Source of the DNA: Flammeovirgaceae bacterium
Lineage (GTDB): Bacteria; Bacteroidota; Bacteroidia; Cytophagales; Cyclobacteriaceae
Reading direction: 5' to 3'
NCBI GenBank assembly: GCA_024638265.1
Contig: JAHEKQ010000015.1
Coordinates: 8,074-51,004, forward strand
DNA: 42,931 nucleotides
The position numbers and the translations under genes are program-made. The notes below the pieces were generated by a model that worked only from the letters and a program-made list of their open reading frames with translations, was not told where the DNA came from and did no database searches. Within the stretch, counting starts at the first letter, position 1, and every line of letters begins with the position of its first letter. This document shows positions 18,221 to 28,425 of this stretch, one piece after another.

Positions 18221-19351
18221 CTAAAGTCTACGGGTAACTTTTTCAACCATTTGCCTCTTCCAATCAAAAAAGGTTCCATTTTCAATCCTATCCCTTGCCT
18301 GTCTGACCAACCAAAGGTAAAAAGTAAGGTTGTGAAGGCTGGCAATTTGTGCACCCAGAATTTCTTTGCTCATAATCAGGTGCCTGAGGTATGCTTTTGT
18401 GTAGAAACCGCTGATTTCAGATCCAATAGCATCATCAATCACCGACAAGTCACTTTTCCATTTTTCATTCCTGATGTTAACAATGCCTTCGGAAGTGAAT
18501 AACATCCCGTTCCTGGCATTCCGGGTTGGCATTACACAATCAAACATATCCACTCCAAGTGCAATGCATTCCAATATATTTTCCGGGGTACCAACACCCA
18601 TGAGGTACCGCGGTTTATCCCAGGGTAGGAGATCACATACCAATTCGGTCATTTCATACATCATTTCCGCAGGTTCCCCTACCGAAAGCCCCCCAATTGC
18701 ATTACCAAAACGGTTTCTCTCAGAAATCTCTTCTGCTGAAATCTTCCTGAGGTCTTTAAATGTCGAACCCTGCACAATGGGAAACAGGGTTTGATCGTAT
18801 CCGTATAATGCTTTACCCTTGTCGAAGTGTTCAATGCACCGATCAAGCCAGCGGTGTGTAAGTTTCATCGACTCCATGGCATAGCGGTAGTCACAAGGGT
18901 AAGGGGTGCACTCATCGAATGCCATAATAATATCTGCCCCGATCTCTCGTTGAATATCCACAGCATTTTCCGGGCTGAAGAAATGCTTTGAACCGTCGAT
19001 GTGGGAGCGGAAGGCAACTCCCTCTTCCTTAATTTTCCTGTTGTCCGATAAAGAATAAACCTGGTACCCTCCGCTGTCGGTAAGGATGGGCCCCTCCCAA
19101 CCCATAAACTTGTGCAGTCCACCAGAGGTTTTAAGTATCTCGGTTCCAGGTCGCAAATAAAGGTGATATGTATTTCCCAGGATAATCTCTGCCTGGATAT
19201 CCTCAACCAGTTCCCTTTGCTGAACCGCCTTGACAGTTCCCGCAGTACCTACAGGCATGAAAATGGGTGTGGAAATGTCGCCGTGACTGGTGGAGATTAC
19301 ACCGGTCCTTGCATTCGAATTCTTATCCCTATGAAGTAGTTTGAACTGCAT
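18221..19351 (-). CDS. tgt: Queuine tRNA-ribosyltransferase (tRNA-guanine transglycosylase), zinc cysteines absent
   Basis: Exchanges guanine-34 in GUN-anticodon tRNAs for a queuosine precursor. The general base D92 is in TDSGGYQ, the nucleophile D271 in FDCVMPTRNARNG, and GGLSVGE sits at 220-226. Length 376 residues is typical. The usual zinc site C-x-C-x2-C before the (S/T)-(R/K)-AYLRHL block is missing: residues 303-317 contain no cysteine, although H340 of the SLHNL motif remains. The catalytic core is intact, so activity is expected. It is followed without a gap by the LptF/LptG-type gene. Confidence 0.94.
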   Translation of the reverse strand: MQFKLLHRDKNSNARTGVISTSHGDISTPIFMPVGTAGTVKAVQQRELVEDIQAEIILGNTYHLYLRPGTEILKTSGGLHKFMGWEGPILTDSGGYQVYSLSDNRKIKEEGVAFRSHIDGSKHFFSPENAVDIQREIGADIIMAFDECTPYPCDYRYAMESMKLTHRWLDRCIEHFDKGKALYGYDQTLFPIVQGSTFKDLRKISAEEISERNRFGNAIGGLSVGEPAEMMYEMTELVCDLLPWDKPRYLMGVGTPENILECIALGVDMFDCVMPTRNARNGMLFTSEGIVNIRNEKWKSDLSVIDDAIGSEISGFYTKAYLRHLIMSKEILGAQIASLHNLTFYLWLVRQARDRIENGTFFDWKRQMVEKVTRRL

Positions 19352-19399
19352 AACTTCCTTTCAAGATGCAAAAGAACTAAAAGGAAGTTAGAAAAGCCC

Positions 19400-20812
19400 T
19401 TAGGTGGCCTTAATTTTGATCTTTTCCTTAAGCTCCTTGATCGAAGCCTTGAAACCGGAATTAGTATCCATCATGTCCTCAACGGCTTGAATAGAGTGGA
19501 TAACCGTACTGTGATCACGGCCGCCGAAATGCATACCAATCGCTTTAAGTGAATGCCTTGTAAACATTTTTGCGAGGTACATAGCCACCTGTCGCGCCAT
19601 CACGATCTCTTTCTTCCTGATCTTATCCTTGAGAGCCCTTGCGTTGACATCAAAATATTCCGCAACAGTCTTCTGGATATAATCGATGTCCACTTCGGTA
19701 TCGATATCACTAATGATATTTTTCAGGGTCTGTTTGGCCAACTCCAGGTCAATATCCACCCTGTTGAGAGAAGCATGGGCGATCAAGGAGATCAACACTC
19801 CTTCCAGCTCACGGATATTGGTTTCCACCGAGTAAGCCAGGTATTCTGTAACCTCATCGGGAATACTTAGGCCGTCATTTTCCATCTTACTCATGATGAT
19901 GGCTACCCGTGTTTCATAATCGGGCAACTGCAAATCTGCCGTCAATCCCCACTTGAACCTGGAGAGCAATCTCTCCTCGAGGCCTTTAAGGTCTTTGGGA
20001 GGGCTGTCACTCGTCAAAATTATCTGTTTTCCCATCTGGTGCAGATGGTTGAAAATATGGAAGAAAATCTCCTGGGTCTTTTCCTTTTTGGCGAGGAATT
20101 GCACATCGTCGATGAGGAGCACATCCACCTGCATATAGTAATTCTGAAACTCCTGGATCTTATTATTCTTCAGGGCACCAATAAACTGGCTGGTGAATTT
20201 TTCGGAAGACACATAGAGGACAAACTTGTTCTTGAATTTCTTTTTGACCTCATTCCCGATGGCTTGTACCAAATGAGTCTTACCAAGCCCTACCCCACCA
20301 TAGAACATAAGCGGATTAAAGGAGGTAATACCGGGTTTCTGCGCCACGGCAAAGCCCGCGCTTCGAGCCAGTCGGTTACAATCTCCTTCCACAAAATTCT
20401 CGAAAATATAGTTGGGATTGAGTTGTGAATCGCGCTGGTCAATACCGATTTCTGGGATCTTGAAAGGCGAAACATAATTGTCCATTTCATCAATCGCATT
20501 GTTCCGTGCCTCGCTGTGCGGGAGTTTGACGGACATCGGCGAATTCGAAGCGTTACCTCTGTCAACGATAACGGAATACTGAAGCTTTGCTTCGGGGCCT
20601 AATTTCTCATGAATCGCCTTTTTGAGTACTCCGATATAGTGTTCCTCCAACCACTCATAAAACCATTGGCTTGGCACCTGGATCGTGAGAATATTGTTCT
20701 CGTAACGGACAGGTTTTATGGGTTTAAACCACGTTTCAAAGCTTTTTTCACCAATATCTTCTCTAATTACTTCGAGACAATCATTCCATACGGTTCCGCT
20801 TTCAACGTGCAT
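19400..20812 (-). CDS. dnaA: Chromosomal replication initiator protein DnaA
   Basis: Binds DnaA boxes and opens oriC. Four domains can be traced: the N-terminal helicase-loading domain starting VESGTVWNDCLEVI, a short linker, the AAA+ domain with Walker A GGVGLGKTH and Walker B LLIDDVQFL, and the C-terminal DNA-binding domain with the signature FGGRDHSTVIHSI. The frame opens at a TTG (20815) directly before an ATG (20812); I chose the ATG, giving 470 residues. No dnaN or recF is adjacent. The upstream 200 bp are AT-rich with a single DnaA-box-like sequence, not enough to call an origin. Confidence 0.96.
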   Translation of the reverse strand: MHVESGTVWNDCLEVIREDIGEKSFETWFKPIKPVRYENNILTIQVPSQWFYEWLEEHYIGVLKKAIHEKLGPEAKLQYSVIVDRGNASNSPMSVKLPHSEARNNAIDEMDNYVSPFKIPEIGIDQRDSQLNPNYIFENFVEGDCNRLARSAGFAVAQKPGITSFNPLMFYGGVGLGKTHLVQAIGNEVKKKFKNKFVLYVSSEKFTSQFIGALKNNKIQEFQNYYMQVDVLLIDDVQFLAKKEKTQEIFFHIFNHLHQMGKQIILTSDSPPKDLKGLEERLLSRFKWGLTADLQLPDYETRVAIIMSKMENDGLSIPDEVTEYLAYSVETNIRELEGVLISLIAHASLNRVDIDLELAKQTLKNIISDIDTEVDIDYIQKTVAEYFDVNARALKDKIRKKEIVMARQVAMYLAKMFTRHSLKAIGMHFGGRDHSTVIHSIQAVEDMMDTNSGFKASIKELKEKIKIKAT

Positions 20813-21002
20813 CAACTAACGACAATTAAGTAGGTTAAACTTGTACGCTTATACAAAATGGGGGAAACAAATTTGACAAAAATTGGTGAAGATCAAAACT
20901 AGTTGAATATAAATTTCAAAGATTTTTCGATCCACAAAAACCGAGCCCCATTTAAGCAGTAAGAGGCTGAGATTTCACTCCTATTTTCACCGCTTTATGT
21001 AG

Positions 21003-21010
21003 TATCTTTG
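21003..21010 (+). promoter_or_regulatory. -7 promoter element TATCTTTG for the methylmalonyl-CoA mutase gene
   Basis: TATCTTTG matches TAnnTTTG exactly and ends only 5 bp before the ATG at 21016. Transcription from it would start at or very near the start codon, which predicts a leaderless or nearly leaderless messenger. No clear TTG -33 element was seen. Confidence 0.5.
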
Positions 21011-21015
21011 CACGA

Positions 21016-24000
21016 ATGAAGTCATTAGATTTTTCTGAATTCCCGAAAAGTACGTCTAAGGAATGGAATGACCTACTCCCTGATGATCTCAGAATTAATG
21101 GAGCGAATAAAATCGGGGCGATTCAATCATTTTACACAAGGGAACATCTCGGTAAGTTCAAGGGAAATGGCTACCCCGTCTGGAGCGGGTCATGGATAAG
21201 TTCGGTCCATTTCAAAGAGGAAATAAATGACCATTCAGAGAAATTATTGGTCGAAATTGAAGGACTTTCGGTCCAACATCTATCTGGTCTGGCAAAGGGT
21301 CTTGCACCGGACCATCTCTTTGTTTCAGAACCAATATCAGCATTGCCTGATTTAAAGGGAACCAGGATTTACTCCATGTCAGGTGACAACTCAAAACAAC
21401 TGGGGACCAATCATTCAGACCTGGGTTTCAAATTGCCAAATGACCCAGATGCTTTTGCACAGTTTCTGGTAGAATTAGATTCCAGGCTTCAGTCCGAACC
21501 CAATGCAAATCAAGTTATTCAAAGACTTCATTTCAATATTGAGACAGGTCATCACTTCCTCAAAACCATTGCTGAGATCAAAGCCATACGCTGGTTGGTT
21601 TATTCATGCCTGATATGCAGGGGATTCTCCCTTAGGCCTGAGGATATATTTATCCATGGAATAGTTCCTGCAGATCATTCACCGGACTACGATCCGGAAG
21701 GACAAATGATCAGCCAGCCGCTTTCTGCATTTGCAGCGGTATTGGGAGGATGTAATGCGGTTAGCATTGAGGGATTGCAGGATAAGGAATACCAAGTGAG
21801 AATAGCCAGGAATGTTCACTACCTGCTGAAAGAGGAGTCTAGAATTGGAAAAACTTCCGATCCGGTTTCCGGGGGCTATTTCTTTGAGTCATACATGGCA
21901 GATATCGTCACAAAATCGTGGGATGAGCTAAAGAATTCCCTGGATGGCTGGAAACCACTAGCAGAAATCAATATTCCCCCAGTACAGGAGTCAGAAGAAA
22001 CATGGAGCGGATCAAATCCATTTGAAATACCTGTAACAGTCACAGAAAAAGACCTTGAAGATTTAAAACATGAAGATTTCATTGCGGGAAAACCACCCTA
22101 CCTGAGGGGTCCATACCCAAGCATGTACCTTCAACGCCCCTGGACGATCAGGCAATATGCGGGATTTTCGACTGCCCATGAATCCAATGCTTTTTACCGG
22201 AGAAATCTCGCTGCCGGACAGAAAGGCCTTAGCGTAGCTTTTGACCTCTCCACCCACCGGGGTTACGACTCGGACCATCCCAGGGTCACCGGTGATGTGG
22301 GAAAAGCGGGTGTGGCTATTGATACGGTAGAGGATATGAAAGAGCTTTTCCAGGGAATTCCCCTCGATAAGATGTCCGTATCAATGACAATGAACGGAGC
22401 CGTGATCCCCATAATGGCATTTTATATTGTCGCTGCTGAAGAATCCGGCGTCTCTGCGGAACAATTGAAGGGTACCATTCAAAACGACATTCTCAAGGAG
22501 TTCATGGTCAGGAATACCTTCATTTATCCGCCGGATAAATCCATGAAGATTGTTGCCGACATATTCAGGTATACTTCTGAAAAAATGCCCTCTTTCAATT
22601 CCATCAGTGTGAGCGGTTACCATATGCACGAAGCGGGAGCCAATGCCGAAATCGAGTTGGCCTACACGCTGGCTGATGGACTGGAGTATATAAAGACAGG
22701 GATTGATGCCGGGATTCCCATTGATAAGTTTGCCCCGCGCATATCATTTTTCTGGGGAATAGGTATGGACTTTTTTACCGAAGTGGCTAAGATGAGGGCC
22801 GGAAGGATTCTATGGGCTAAACTGGTAAGCAGGTTCAATCCCCAGAATCCAAAATCATTGGCGCTGCGAACTCACAGCCAGACTTCGGGTTGGAGCCTTA
22901 CTGCTCAAGATCCATACAACAATGTAGCGCGTACTGCTATCGAAGCCCTGGCCGCCGTCTCAGGGCATACCCAGTCGCTGCATACCAACTCCCTGGATGA
23001 AGCGATCGCCCTTCCGACGGATTACTCTGCTGGAATTGCCAGAAATACTCAGAAATACCTGCAACAGGTAAGCGGGCTCACCGAAACTATTGATCCTTTT
23101 GCGGGATGCTACCTGGTTGAGTATTTGACCATGAAACTTGCTGATGGTGCATGGGAATTGATCCGGGAGATTGAAGAGCTCGGGGGTATGACCAAGGCCG
23201 TCGAACAGGGCCTTCCTAAACTCAGGATCGAAGAAGCGGCTGCAAAGAGACAATCAATGATAGACACCGGCTCTGAAATCATTGTCGGGGTGAACAAATA
23301 TCAAACCGATGAACAGGATTCGTTTGATATCCTTGAAGTTGATAACTCTGCAGTGAGAAAGGAACAGGTAGAAAAAATTGAGAAGATCAAGGGATCAAGA
23401 GATGCTGAAGCGGTAAAGAAAGCACTTTTAGATATCTCCGAAGCGGCAAAGTCGGGAGAGGGTAACCTGCTGGGGCTTGCTGTTGAAGCGGCCAGGAAAA
23501 GAGCAACCCTGGGGGAGGTTTCAGAAGCTATGGAGAAAGAATTTGGCCGGTATACATTACCCACCCGATCAGTTTCAGGTGTATATTCGAAAGTTGCGAT
23601 GAAAAATAAAAATTTCAGCCAAGTGATTGAGGCGGCCCGGGAATTCGAAAAACTGGACGGGCGAAGGCCACGTATTTTGGTTGCCAAAATGGGCCAGGAC
23701 GGGCATGACCGGGGAGCCAAAGTCATTGCCACAGGTTTTGCCGATATGGGATTTGATGTGGATATCGGCCCGCTTTTCCAGACCCCTGATGAAGTGGCCC
23801 GGCAGGCGATGGAAAACGATGTACACCTCGTTGGAATTTCCTCCCTTGCGGGCGGACATAAGACGCTGATACCCGAATTAGCAAGTGAATTGCGCAATTT
23901 AGGAAGGCCTGATATCAAGATCATTGCCGGGGGAATTATCCCCGAGCAGGACCATAAAGAATTATTTGAAAAAGGTGTAAGCTACATTTTCGGTCCAGGT

Positions 24001-24063
24001 ACGGTGATTTCTGATGCCGCATTGCAAGTGGTATCCGACCTGATTTCAGATTACCAATCCTGA
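21016..24063 (+). CDS. Methylmalonyl-CoA mutase, small-subunit-like barrel fused to complete catalytic subunit
   Basis: A 1015-residue single chain. Residues about 1-330 resemble the barrel of the non-catalytic small subunit ([12 protein letters not shown] opening, [15 protein letters not shown], then [14 protein letters not shown] and [12 protein letters not shown]) but are roughly half the length of a normal small subunit, without its own B12-like domain. Residues about 335-1015 are a full catalytic subunit: [15 protein letters not shown] near the active site, then a C-terminal cobalamin domain with D895-x-H897-x2-G900 (DGHDRG), His being the cobalt ligand. It interconverts (R)-methylmalonyl-CoA and succinyl-CoA. 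In most Bacteroidota I know, the two subunits are separate genes. No stop or frame change interrupts the junction, so the fusion is genuine in this sequence. Confidence 0.93.
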   Translation: MKSLDFSEFPKSTSKEWNDLLPDDLRINGANKIGAIQSFYTREHLGKFKGNGYPVWSGSWISSVHFKEEINDHSEKLLVEIEGLSVQHLSGLAKGLAPDHLFVSEPISALPDLKGTRIYSMSGDNSKQLGTNHSDLGFKLPNDPDAFAQFLVELDSRLQSEPNANQVIQRLHFNIETGHHFLKTIAEIKAIRWLVYSCLICRGFSLRPEDIFIHGIVPADHSPDYDPEGQMISQPLSAFAAVLGGCNAVSIEGLQDKEYQVRIARNVHYLLKEESRIGKTSDPVSGGYFFESYMADIVTKSWDELKNSLDGWKPLAEINIPPVQESEETWSGSNPFEIPVTVTEKDLEDLKHEDFIAGKPPYLRGPYPSMYLQRPWTIRQYAGFSTAHESNAFYRRNLAAGQKGLSVAFDLSTHRGYDSDHPRVTGDVGKAGVAIDTVEDMKELFQGIPLDKMSVSMTMNGAVIPIMAFYIVAAEESGVSAEQLKGTIQNDILKEFMVRNTFIYPPDKSMKIVADIFRYTSEKMPSFNSISVSGYHMHEAGANAEIELAYTLADGLEYIKTGIDAGIPIDKFAPRISFFWGIGMDFFTEVAKMRAGRILWAKLVSRFNPQNPKSLALRTHSQTSGWSLTAQDPYNNVARTAIEALAAVSGHTQSLHTNSLDEAIALPTDYSAGIARNTQKYLQQVSGLTETIDPFAGCYLVEYLTMKLADGAWELIREIEELGGMTKAVEQGLPKLRIEEAAAKRQSMIDTGSEIIVGVNKYQTDEQDSFDILEVDNSAVRKEQVEKIEKIKGSRDAEAVKKALLDISEAAKSGEGNLLGLAVEAARKRATLGEVSEAMEKEFGRYTLPTRSVSGVYSKVAMKNKNFSQVIEAAREFEKLDGRRPRILVAKMGQDGHDRGAKVIATGFADMGFDVDIGPLFQTPDEVARQAMENDVHLVGISSLAGGHKTLIPELASELRNLGRPDIKIIAGGIIPEQDHKELFEKGVSYIFGPGTVISDAALQVVSDLISDYQS

Positions 24064-24137
24064 GGAAATAGATATTCCTTTCTGGTCATCCCCGTAGATA
24101 TTTAGTAACTTAGTTTCTTGGTTAAAACCTCAGGATT

Positions 24138-27100
24138 ATGTTGAAGAATATCTTAGGGATACTATTACTAGGAGCTTTACTGATCAGTACGGACCTACAG
24201 GGTCAGAAGAAATACGATAAGCTCCTTTCAAAAGCCGACAACCAGTACGAGTATGGTGATTACACAAAAGCCATAAAGTCGCTTAAAAAGTTTCAGAAAA
24301 AAGTAGTCTCGAAACTTGGGGAAAGCAACAAGTACATCCCGGTTTATTACCTGCGGGAGGCCATGTATTACTGGGCCTCCGGAGTAGTAGTAGGTTTTGA
24401 TATCAGCATCAACCAGGCAATTGCCACCAGTGAGCAATTCCATGGCCTCGACTCAGAGGAGCACGCACTCAACGTTAAAGAGGCTGCCTATATCTACCTT
24501 TTATACGGGAATTACAGGAAAGCCGACAGCCTAATCCAGATATCGAGGAATATTATGATCAGTAATGATATCACTTCAGAAGACGTGAATGCCGAGATTG
24601 AATTGGCCAGGGCATCTATCCTTTCGGGAAAAGGATTTTACAGGGAAGCGATGGATTTCATAAATGATAAAGAAGATTATTTTAAAACCAGGGCTGCAGA
24701 AAGAGAATCCTATGTCGATGAAAGTGGGAAACTCATTGCACGGAGGTTAGAAGAAAAGGAAGTGATAAAACGTTTTGCACAGTATGCAAAACTGATTACC
24801 CTAAAAGCAAGGACGCTGGGGGAAATGGGAGAACTTGAAGGGGCTTACCTGGCCTATGAAAAAGCACGTGACTGGATTGCTGCCGAACGAAAGTGGCTGG
24901 GTAAAGACAGTTATGAATACGTAGAAAACCAGTTTGCCTTCGCAAATTTCAAGGTTGACAATGGGCTGGACCCCGATGAATTGGGAACGGGTATGCACAG
25001 GGAAGAAGGGTACAGCAAAATACTTTCGACTCTTAAAAAAGGGCACAATGAAAGCCATTTTCTTGCAGCCGATATTTATGAAACCACCCTTACCAACTAT
25101 CTCATTAACCGTAAGTTTGCAAAGTACAGGAACCTTAAAGTTGAGTATAAGAGATCAATCGAAAAGAACTTTAAGAAGAACAGCCTCCACTATATAAATC
25201 TCGAAACCCTGGACTTCAATTCAAAGCTGGAAAGGGATCGGACGAAAGATCTGGAAAACAGTGCCAATGCGATCCTGGCTAACACGCAGACATTACCCAC
25301 AAATCATAAAAAGACTATCCAGGTGCTGGATTTTCTTTATCGTATCGCCATAAAAGACAGGAATTTTTCCAATGGAGAACGATACTTGAATAATATGGTT
25401 GAAATCCAGAAGGATTTGTATGGTGATGATGCTCCCAAATACCACCTGGCAAAAATCCGCCTGGCTCATTTCTATCTCGCTTATACCAATAAAATCAATG
25501 AAGCGGAAGAAATCTACCAGAACAGCTTTTTCAATATTGTGAGAAATGAGATCACCCCGATGCATGTGGATTACATTGAGATCCTGAATAACCTTGCCGG
25601 ATTATACATCTACAGGGATGAATTTGAGAAGGCAAAGTCTACCCTGGAAGAAGCCCTTACAGTCAGCCTTAAGAAATTCAGGGATCTCGAAGATATCGAA
25701 TATGCCAAGGAACTGGAAAGGGTTGCGAGTCTTCAGATCGATCTGGGCGAATATGACTTAGGCGAGAAAAACCTTAATGATGTGCTCGAGATATACAGGA
25801 AAAAGCGGGTAAAAAATGATGAGTATAACCTGATATACCTGATAAAGGCCAATGAGACACAAGCAAAACTACTTGGAATTAAAGGGTATTTCGATGATGC
25901 TGAAAAACTTATAGTAGAATCCCAGGAAATGCTGGAAGAGGCAGCAACCTTGGAAGGCTTTAACCAGTTTGAGGCCATCGATGAATTGGCAAGCTTGTAC
26001 ATATTCCTCGGACGATATGCCGAATCCGGGGAGCTTCTCGATCAGTTGATCACTGAATATGAAAGTCTTTATGGAACTGAATCCGGCAAAATAGTCAATG
26101 CCCTGATCAACAAGGGCAGACTGTTGATGCTGGAGGGAAATTATACTGAAGCCGAACAAACGATCACAAGGGCAGATAACATTGCAAACGAGGTGTTTGG
26201 CGAAAGATCTACATATGCTGCATCCACCCAATTACTCGTAGGCGAATTATATATGAACATCGGCGATTATGAAAAATCGATAGATGCCATTCAGAAATCT
26301 GTTTCGATTCGTGAAGAGCGCTATGGAGAGGACCATATTATCGCTGCCTTGGCAAAATCTCAGCTGGGGGTAGCCAAATATTACAATGGTGACTCATTTG
26401 AGGAAACCGAGCAGATCATGGAAGAATCCAGGACTACTATCAAGAATAAACTGGGAGTCACCAACCCCCGTTATGCTGAGGTAAGTACTAACCTGGCCAA
26501 GGTCTTTATCACCAGTGGAAAGGAAATTGAAGCCATTGCAGCACTTTCACAGGCAGAGTCTATTTGGAACGATATCGCAGGGCGTAGGGGTTCCAGGAGA
26601 AATGTAAACGTCGGAAGAATTAATCTCCTGGCGGGGGATGTCTATTACCAGCAGAAGAACTATTCCAAGGCAGAGGAATTTTACTCGAAAGCAAGGGATA
26701 TTTTCAGGAGGTCTTTAAATGAGGATCACCCCGAATACGTAAAGGCATTGTCAAAGTTGAGCCGGGTTTACTATATGGAAGGTGATAGCCGGAAGTCTAA
26801 GGAAACCATGGAACTCGCCATTGCAAGTTATGATAATTACATTCGTGAGTTTTTTAAGTCTTTGAGTGAAAGGGAAAAAGCAAAATTCTGGAACAGGATA
26901 AGACCGGACTTTGAATTCTATAATACTCTTGCCATCAAATTCAGGGATGAAGACAAGGACGCTGTGGGTAAAGTCTACAATAATGCCCTAATGACTAAGG
27001 CCCTGTTGCTTAACTCCTCCATCAAAATACGTCAGAGAATTTTGAGTAGTGGCGATGAAGAATTGATCGAAAGCTATGGAGAATGGCTAAAGAGTAAAGA

Positions 27101-28412
27101 AGAGCTAACGAAAGCAATGGCTATGAGCCAGGAAGCCCTGACGGAGAATAATGTCAATTTACCTGGGCTTAACGATAAAGTGGAGCAGCTAGAAAAATAT
27201 CTGAGTACAAGATCTGAAGACTTCAGTAACGAGCTTGAAGAGAGCAGGGTGACTTGGGAAGATGTCCGAACCTCCTTAAAAGAAAATGAGGTGGCCCTGG
27301 AAATGGTACGTTTCAGGTATTTTGACCATGTATTTACTGATTCAATTATTTACGCGGTAATGTATGTCAAAAATGACAGCCGGCAGAAAAACCCTGAAGT
27401 GATCCTGATCAATAACGGGTACGACCTGGAAAATCGTTATTTCAAGTTTCACAGGAATGCTATAAATCTCAGGATCAGAGATCCCTACTCCTATGATATG
27501 TACTGGAAACCGATCGTCGGCACTATCGGGAACCTGGCTACTGTTTATCTCTCTCCGGATGGGGTCTATAACCAGATCAACCTGGAGTCAATTCCCACAG
27601 AAGGGGATAAATACGTAATAGACAATTCCAATATTATCCTGGTCAGTAATACCAAGGAGTTGTACCTAACACAGCAGAGAAAGGGACAGGAAGGGGATGA
27701 TACCAGTACTGAGGCACTTATGTTTGGAAACCCCCAATACTATCTTTCCTCCACAGCCAGCAATCAATGGCCCCAGCTTCCCGGAACGGAACGGGAGGTC
27801 TCAGCCCTTAGGAATTTGCTATCAGACGGTGGTGTACAGAGTGACTATTATACCAAGGACGAAGCAACCGAAGAACAGATTAAGTCACTCGCCAGCCCAC
27901 AAATTCTTCACATCGCCACCCATGGTTTCTTTACTCCATCAACGCAACTTCCCATGGATATGGAGCTCAATGAAGCAGAAAACGCAAAGAATCCTCTCCT
28001 AAGGACTGGGTTGATTATGTCGGGTGGTGGAGATGTGCTCGACAAGACAGCGTTCAATTATAACCTGGAAAGCGGGATTCTCACCGCATACGAAGCGATG
28101 AACCTCAACCTGGACCAGACAGATCTCGTGGTTTTAAGTGCCTGTGAAACTGGCCTAGGCGAGATCAGCAATGGTGAGGGGGTATATGGACTTCAACGGG
28201 CTTTCCTCGTGGCCGGTGCTGAGACATTGATCATGAGTATGTTTAAGGTGGACGATGAAGCCACACAGAAACTTATGGTTAATTTCTACCAGAAATGGAT
28301 GGAATCCGGGAATAAGCGGGAATCGTTTGTTGCAGCCAAAAAGGAATTGCGTAATGAGTATAAGGATCCCATTTACTGGGGCTCCTTCATTATGATGGGA
28401 TTGGATAAGTAA
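24138..28412 (+). CDS. Exported TPR-CHAT protein (caspase-like peptidase fold)
   Basis: A 1424-residue protein with a Sec signal peptide (about 1-22, ending QGQ, no lipobox cysteine), a very long series of tetratricopeptide-type helical repeats (about 30-920), a helical connector with coiled-coil character (about 920-1060) and a C-terminal CHAT domain. The caspase-like dyad is present as H1262 in IATHGFF and C1336 in SACETG, with the following GLQRAFLVAGAET block. CHAT proteins are cysteine peptidases related to caspases and separases; many TPR-CHAT proteins are cytoplasmic, but this one should act in the periplasm or outside. The target is unknown. The penicillin-acylase-family gene starts 13 bp after its stop, suggesting a shared transcript. 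Confidence 0.9.
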   Translation: MLKNILGILLLGALLISTDLQGQKKYDKLLSKADNQYEYGDYTKAIKSLKKFQKKVVSKLGESNKYIPVYYLREAMYYWASGVVVGFDISINQAIATSEQFHGLDSEEHALNVKEAAYIYLLYGNYRKADSLIQISRNIMISNDITSEDVNAEIELARASILSGKGFYREAMDFINDKEDYFKTRAAERESYVDESGKLIARRLEEKEVIKRFAQYAKLITLKARTLGEMGELEGAYLAYEKARDWIAAERKWLGKDSYEYVENQFAFANFKVDNGLDPDELGTGMHREEGYSKILSTLKKGHNESHFLAADIYETTLTNYLINRKFAKYRNLKVEYKRSIEKNFKKNSLHYINLETLDFNSKLERDRTKDLENSANAILANTQTLPTNHKKTIQVLDFLYRIAIKDRNFSNGERYLNNMVEIQKDLYGDDAPKYHLAKIRLAHFYLAYTNKINEAEEIYQNSFFNIVRNEITPMHVDYIEILNNLAGLYIYRDEFEKAKSTLEEALTVSLKKFRDLEDIEYAKELERVASLQIDLGEYDLGEKNLNDVLEIYRKKRVKNDEYNLIYLIKANETQAKLLGIKGYFDDAEKLIVESQEMLEEAATLEGFNQFEAIDELASLYIFLGRYAESGELLDQLITEYESLYGTESGKIVNALINKGRLLMLEGNYTEAEQTITRADNIANEVFGERSTYAASTQLLVGELYMNIGDYEKSIDAIQKSVSIREERYGEDHIIAALAKSQLGVAKYYNGDSFEETEQIMEESRTTIKNKLGVTNPRYAEVSTNLAKVFITSGKEIEAIAALSQAESIWNDIAGRRGSRRNVNVGRINLLAGDVYYQQKNYSKAEEFYSKARDIFRRSLNEDHPEYVKALSKLSRVYYMEGDSRKSKETMELAIASYDNYIREFFKSLSEREKAKFWNRIRPDFEFYNTLAIKFRDEDKDAVGKVYNNALMTKALLLNSSIKIRQRILSSGDEELIESYGEWLKSKEELTKAMAMSQEALTENNVNLPGLNDKVEQLEKYLSTRSEDFSNELEESRVTWEDVRTSLKENEVALEMVRFRYFDHVFTDSIIYAVMYVKNDSRQKNPEVILINNGYDLENRYFKFHRNAINLRIRDPYSYDMYWKPIVGTIGNLATVYLSPDGVYNQINLESIPTEGDKYVIDNSNIILVSNTKELYLTQQRKGQEGDDTSTEALMFGNPQYYLSSTASNQWPQLPGTEREVSALRNLLSDGGVQSDYYTKDEATEEQIKSLASPQILHIATHGFFTPSTQLPMDMELNEAENAKNPLLRTGLIMSGGGDVLDKTAFNYNLESGILTAYEAMNLNLDQTDLVVLSACETGLGEISNGEGVYGLQRAFLVAGAETLIMSMFKVDDEATQKLMVNFYQKWMESGNKRESFVAAKKELRNEYKDPIYWGSFIMMGLDK

Positions 28413-28425
28413 GCGTATTATCAAC

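Noticed and set aside
20816-21015. Possible oriC next to dnaA
   Set aside because: The gap is AT-rich and has one DnaA-box-like sequence (CGATCCACA at 20928-20936, 7 of 9 to TTATCCACA), but I see no cluster of boxes, and dnaN and recF are not nearby. GC-skew of the whole chromosome would be needed to support an origin.
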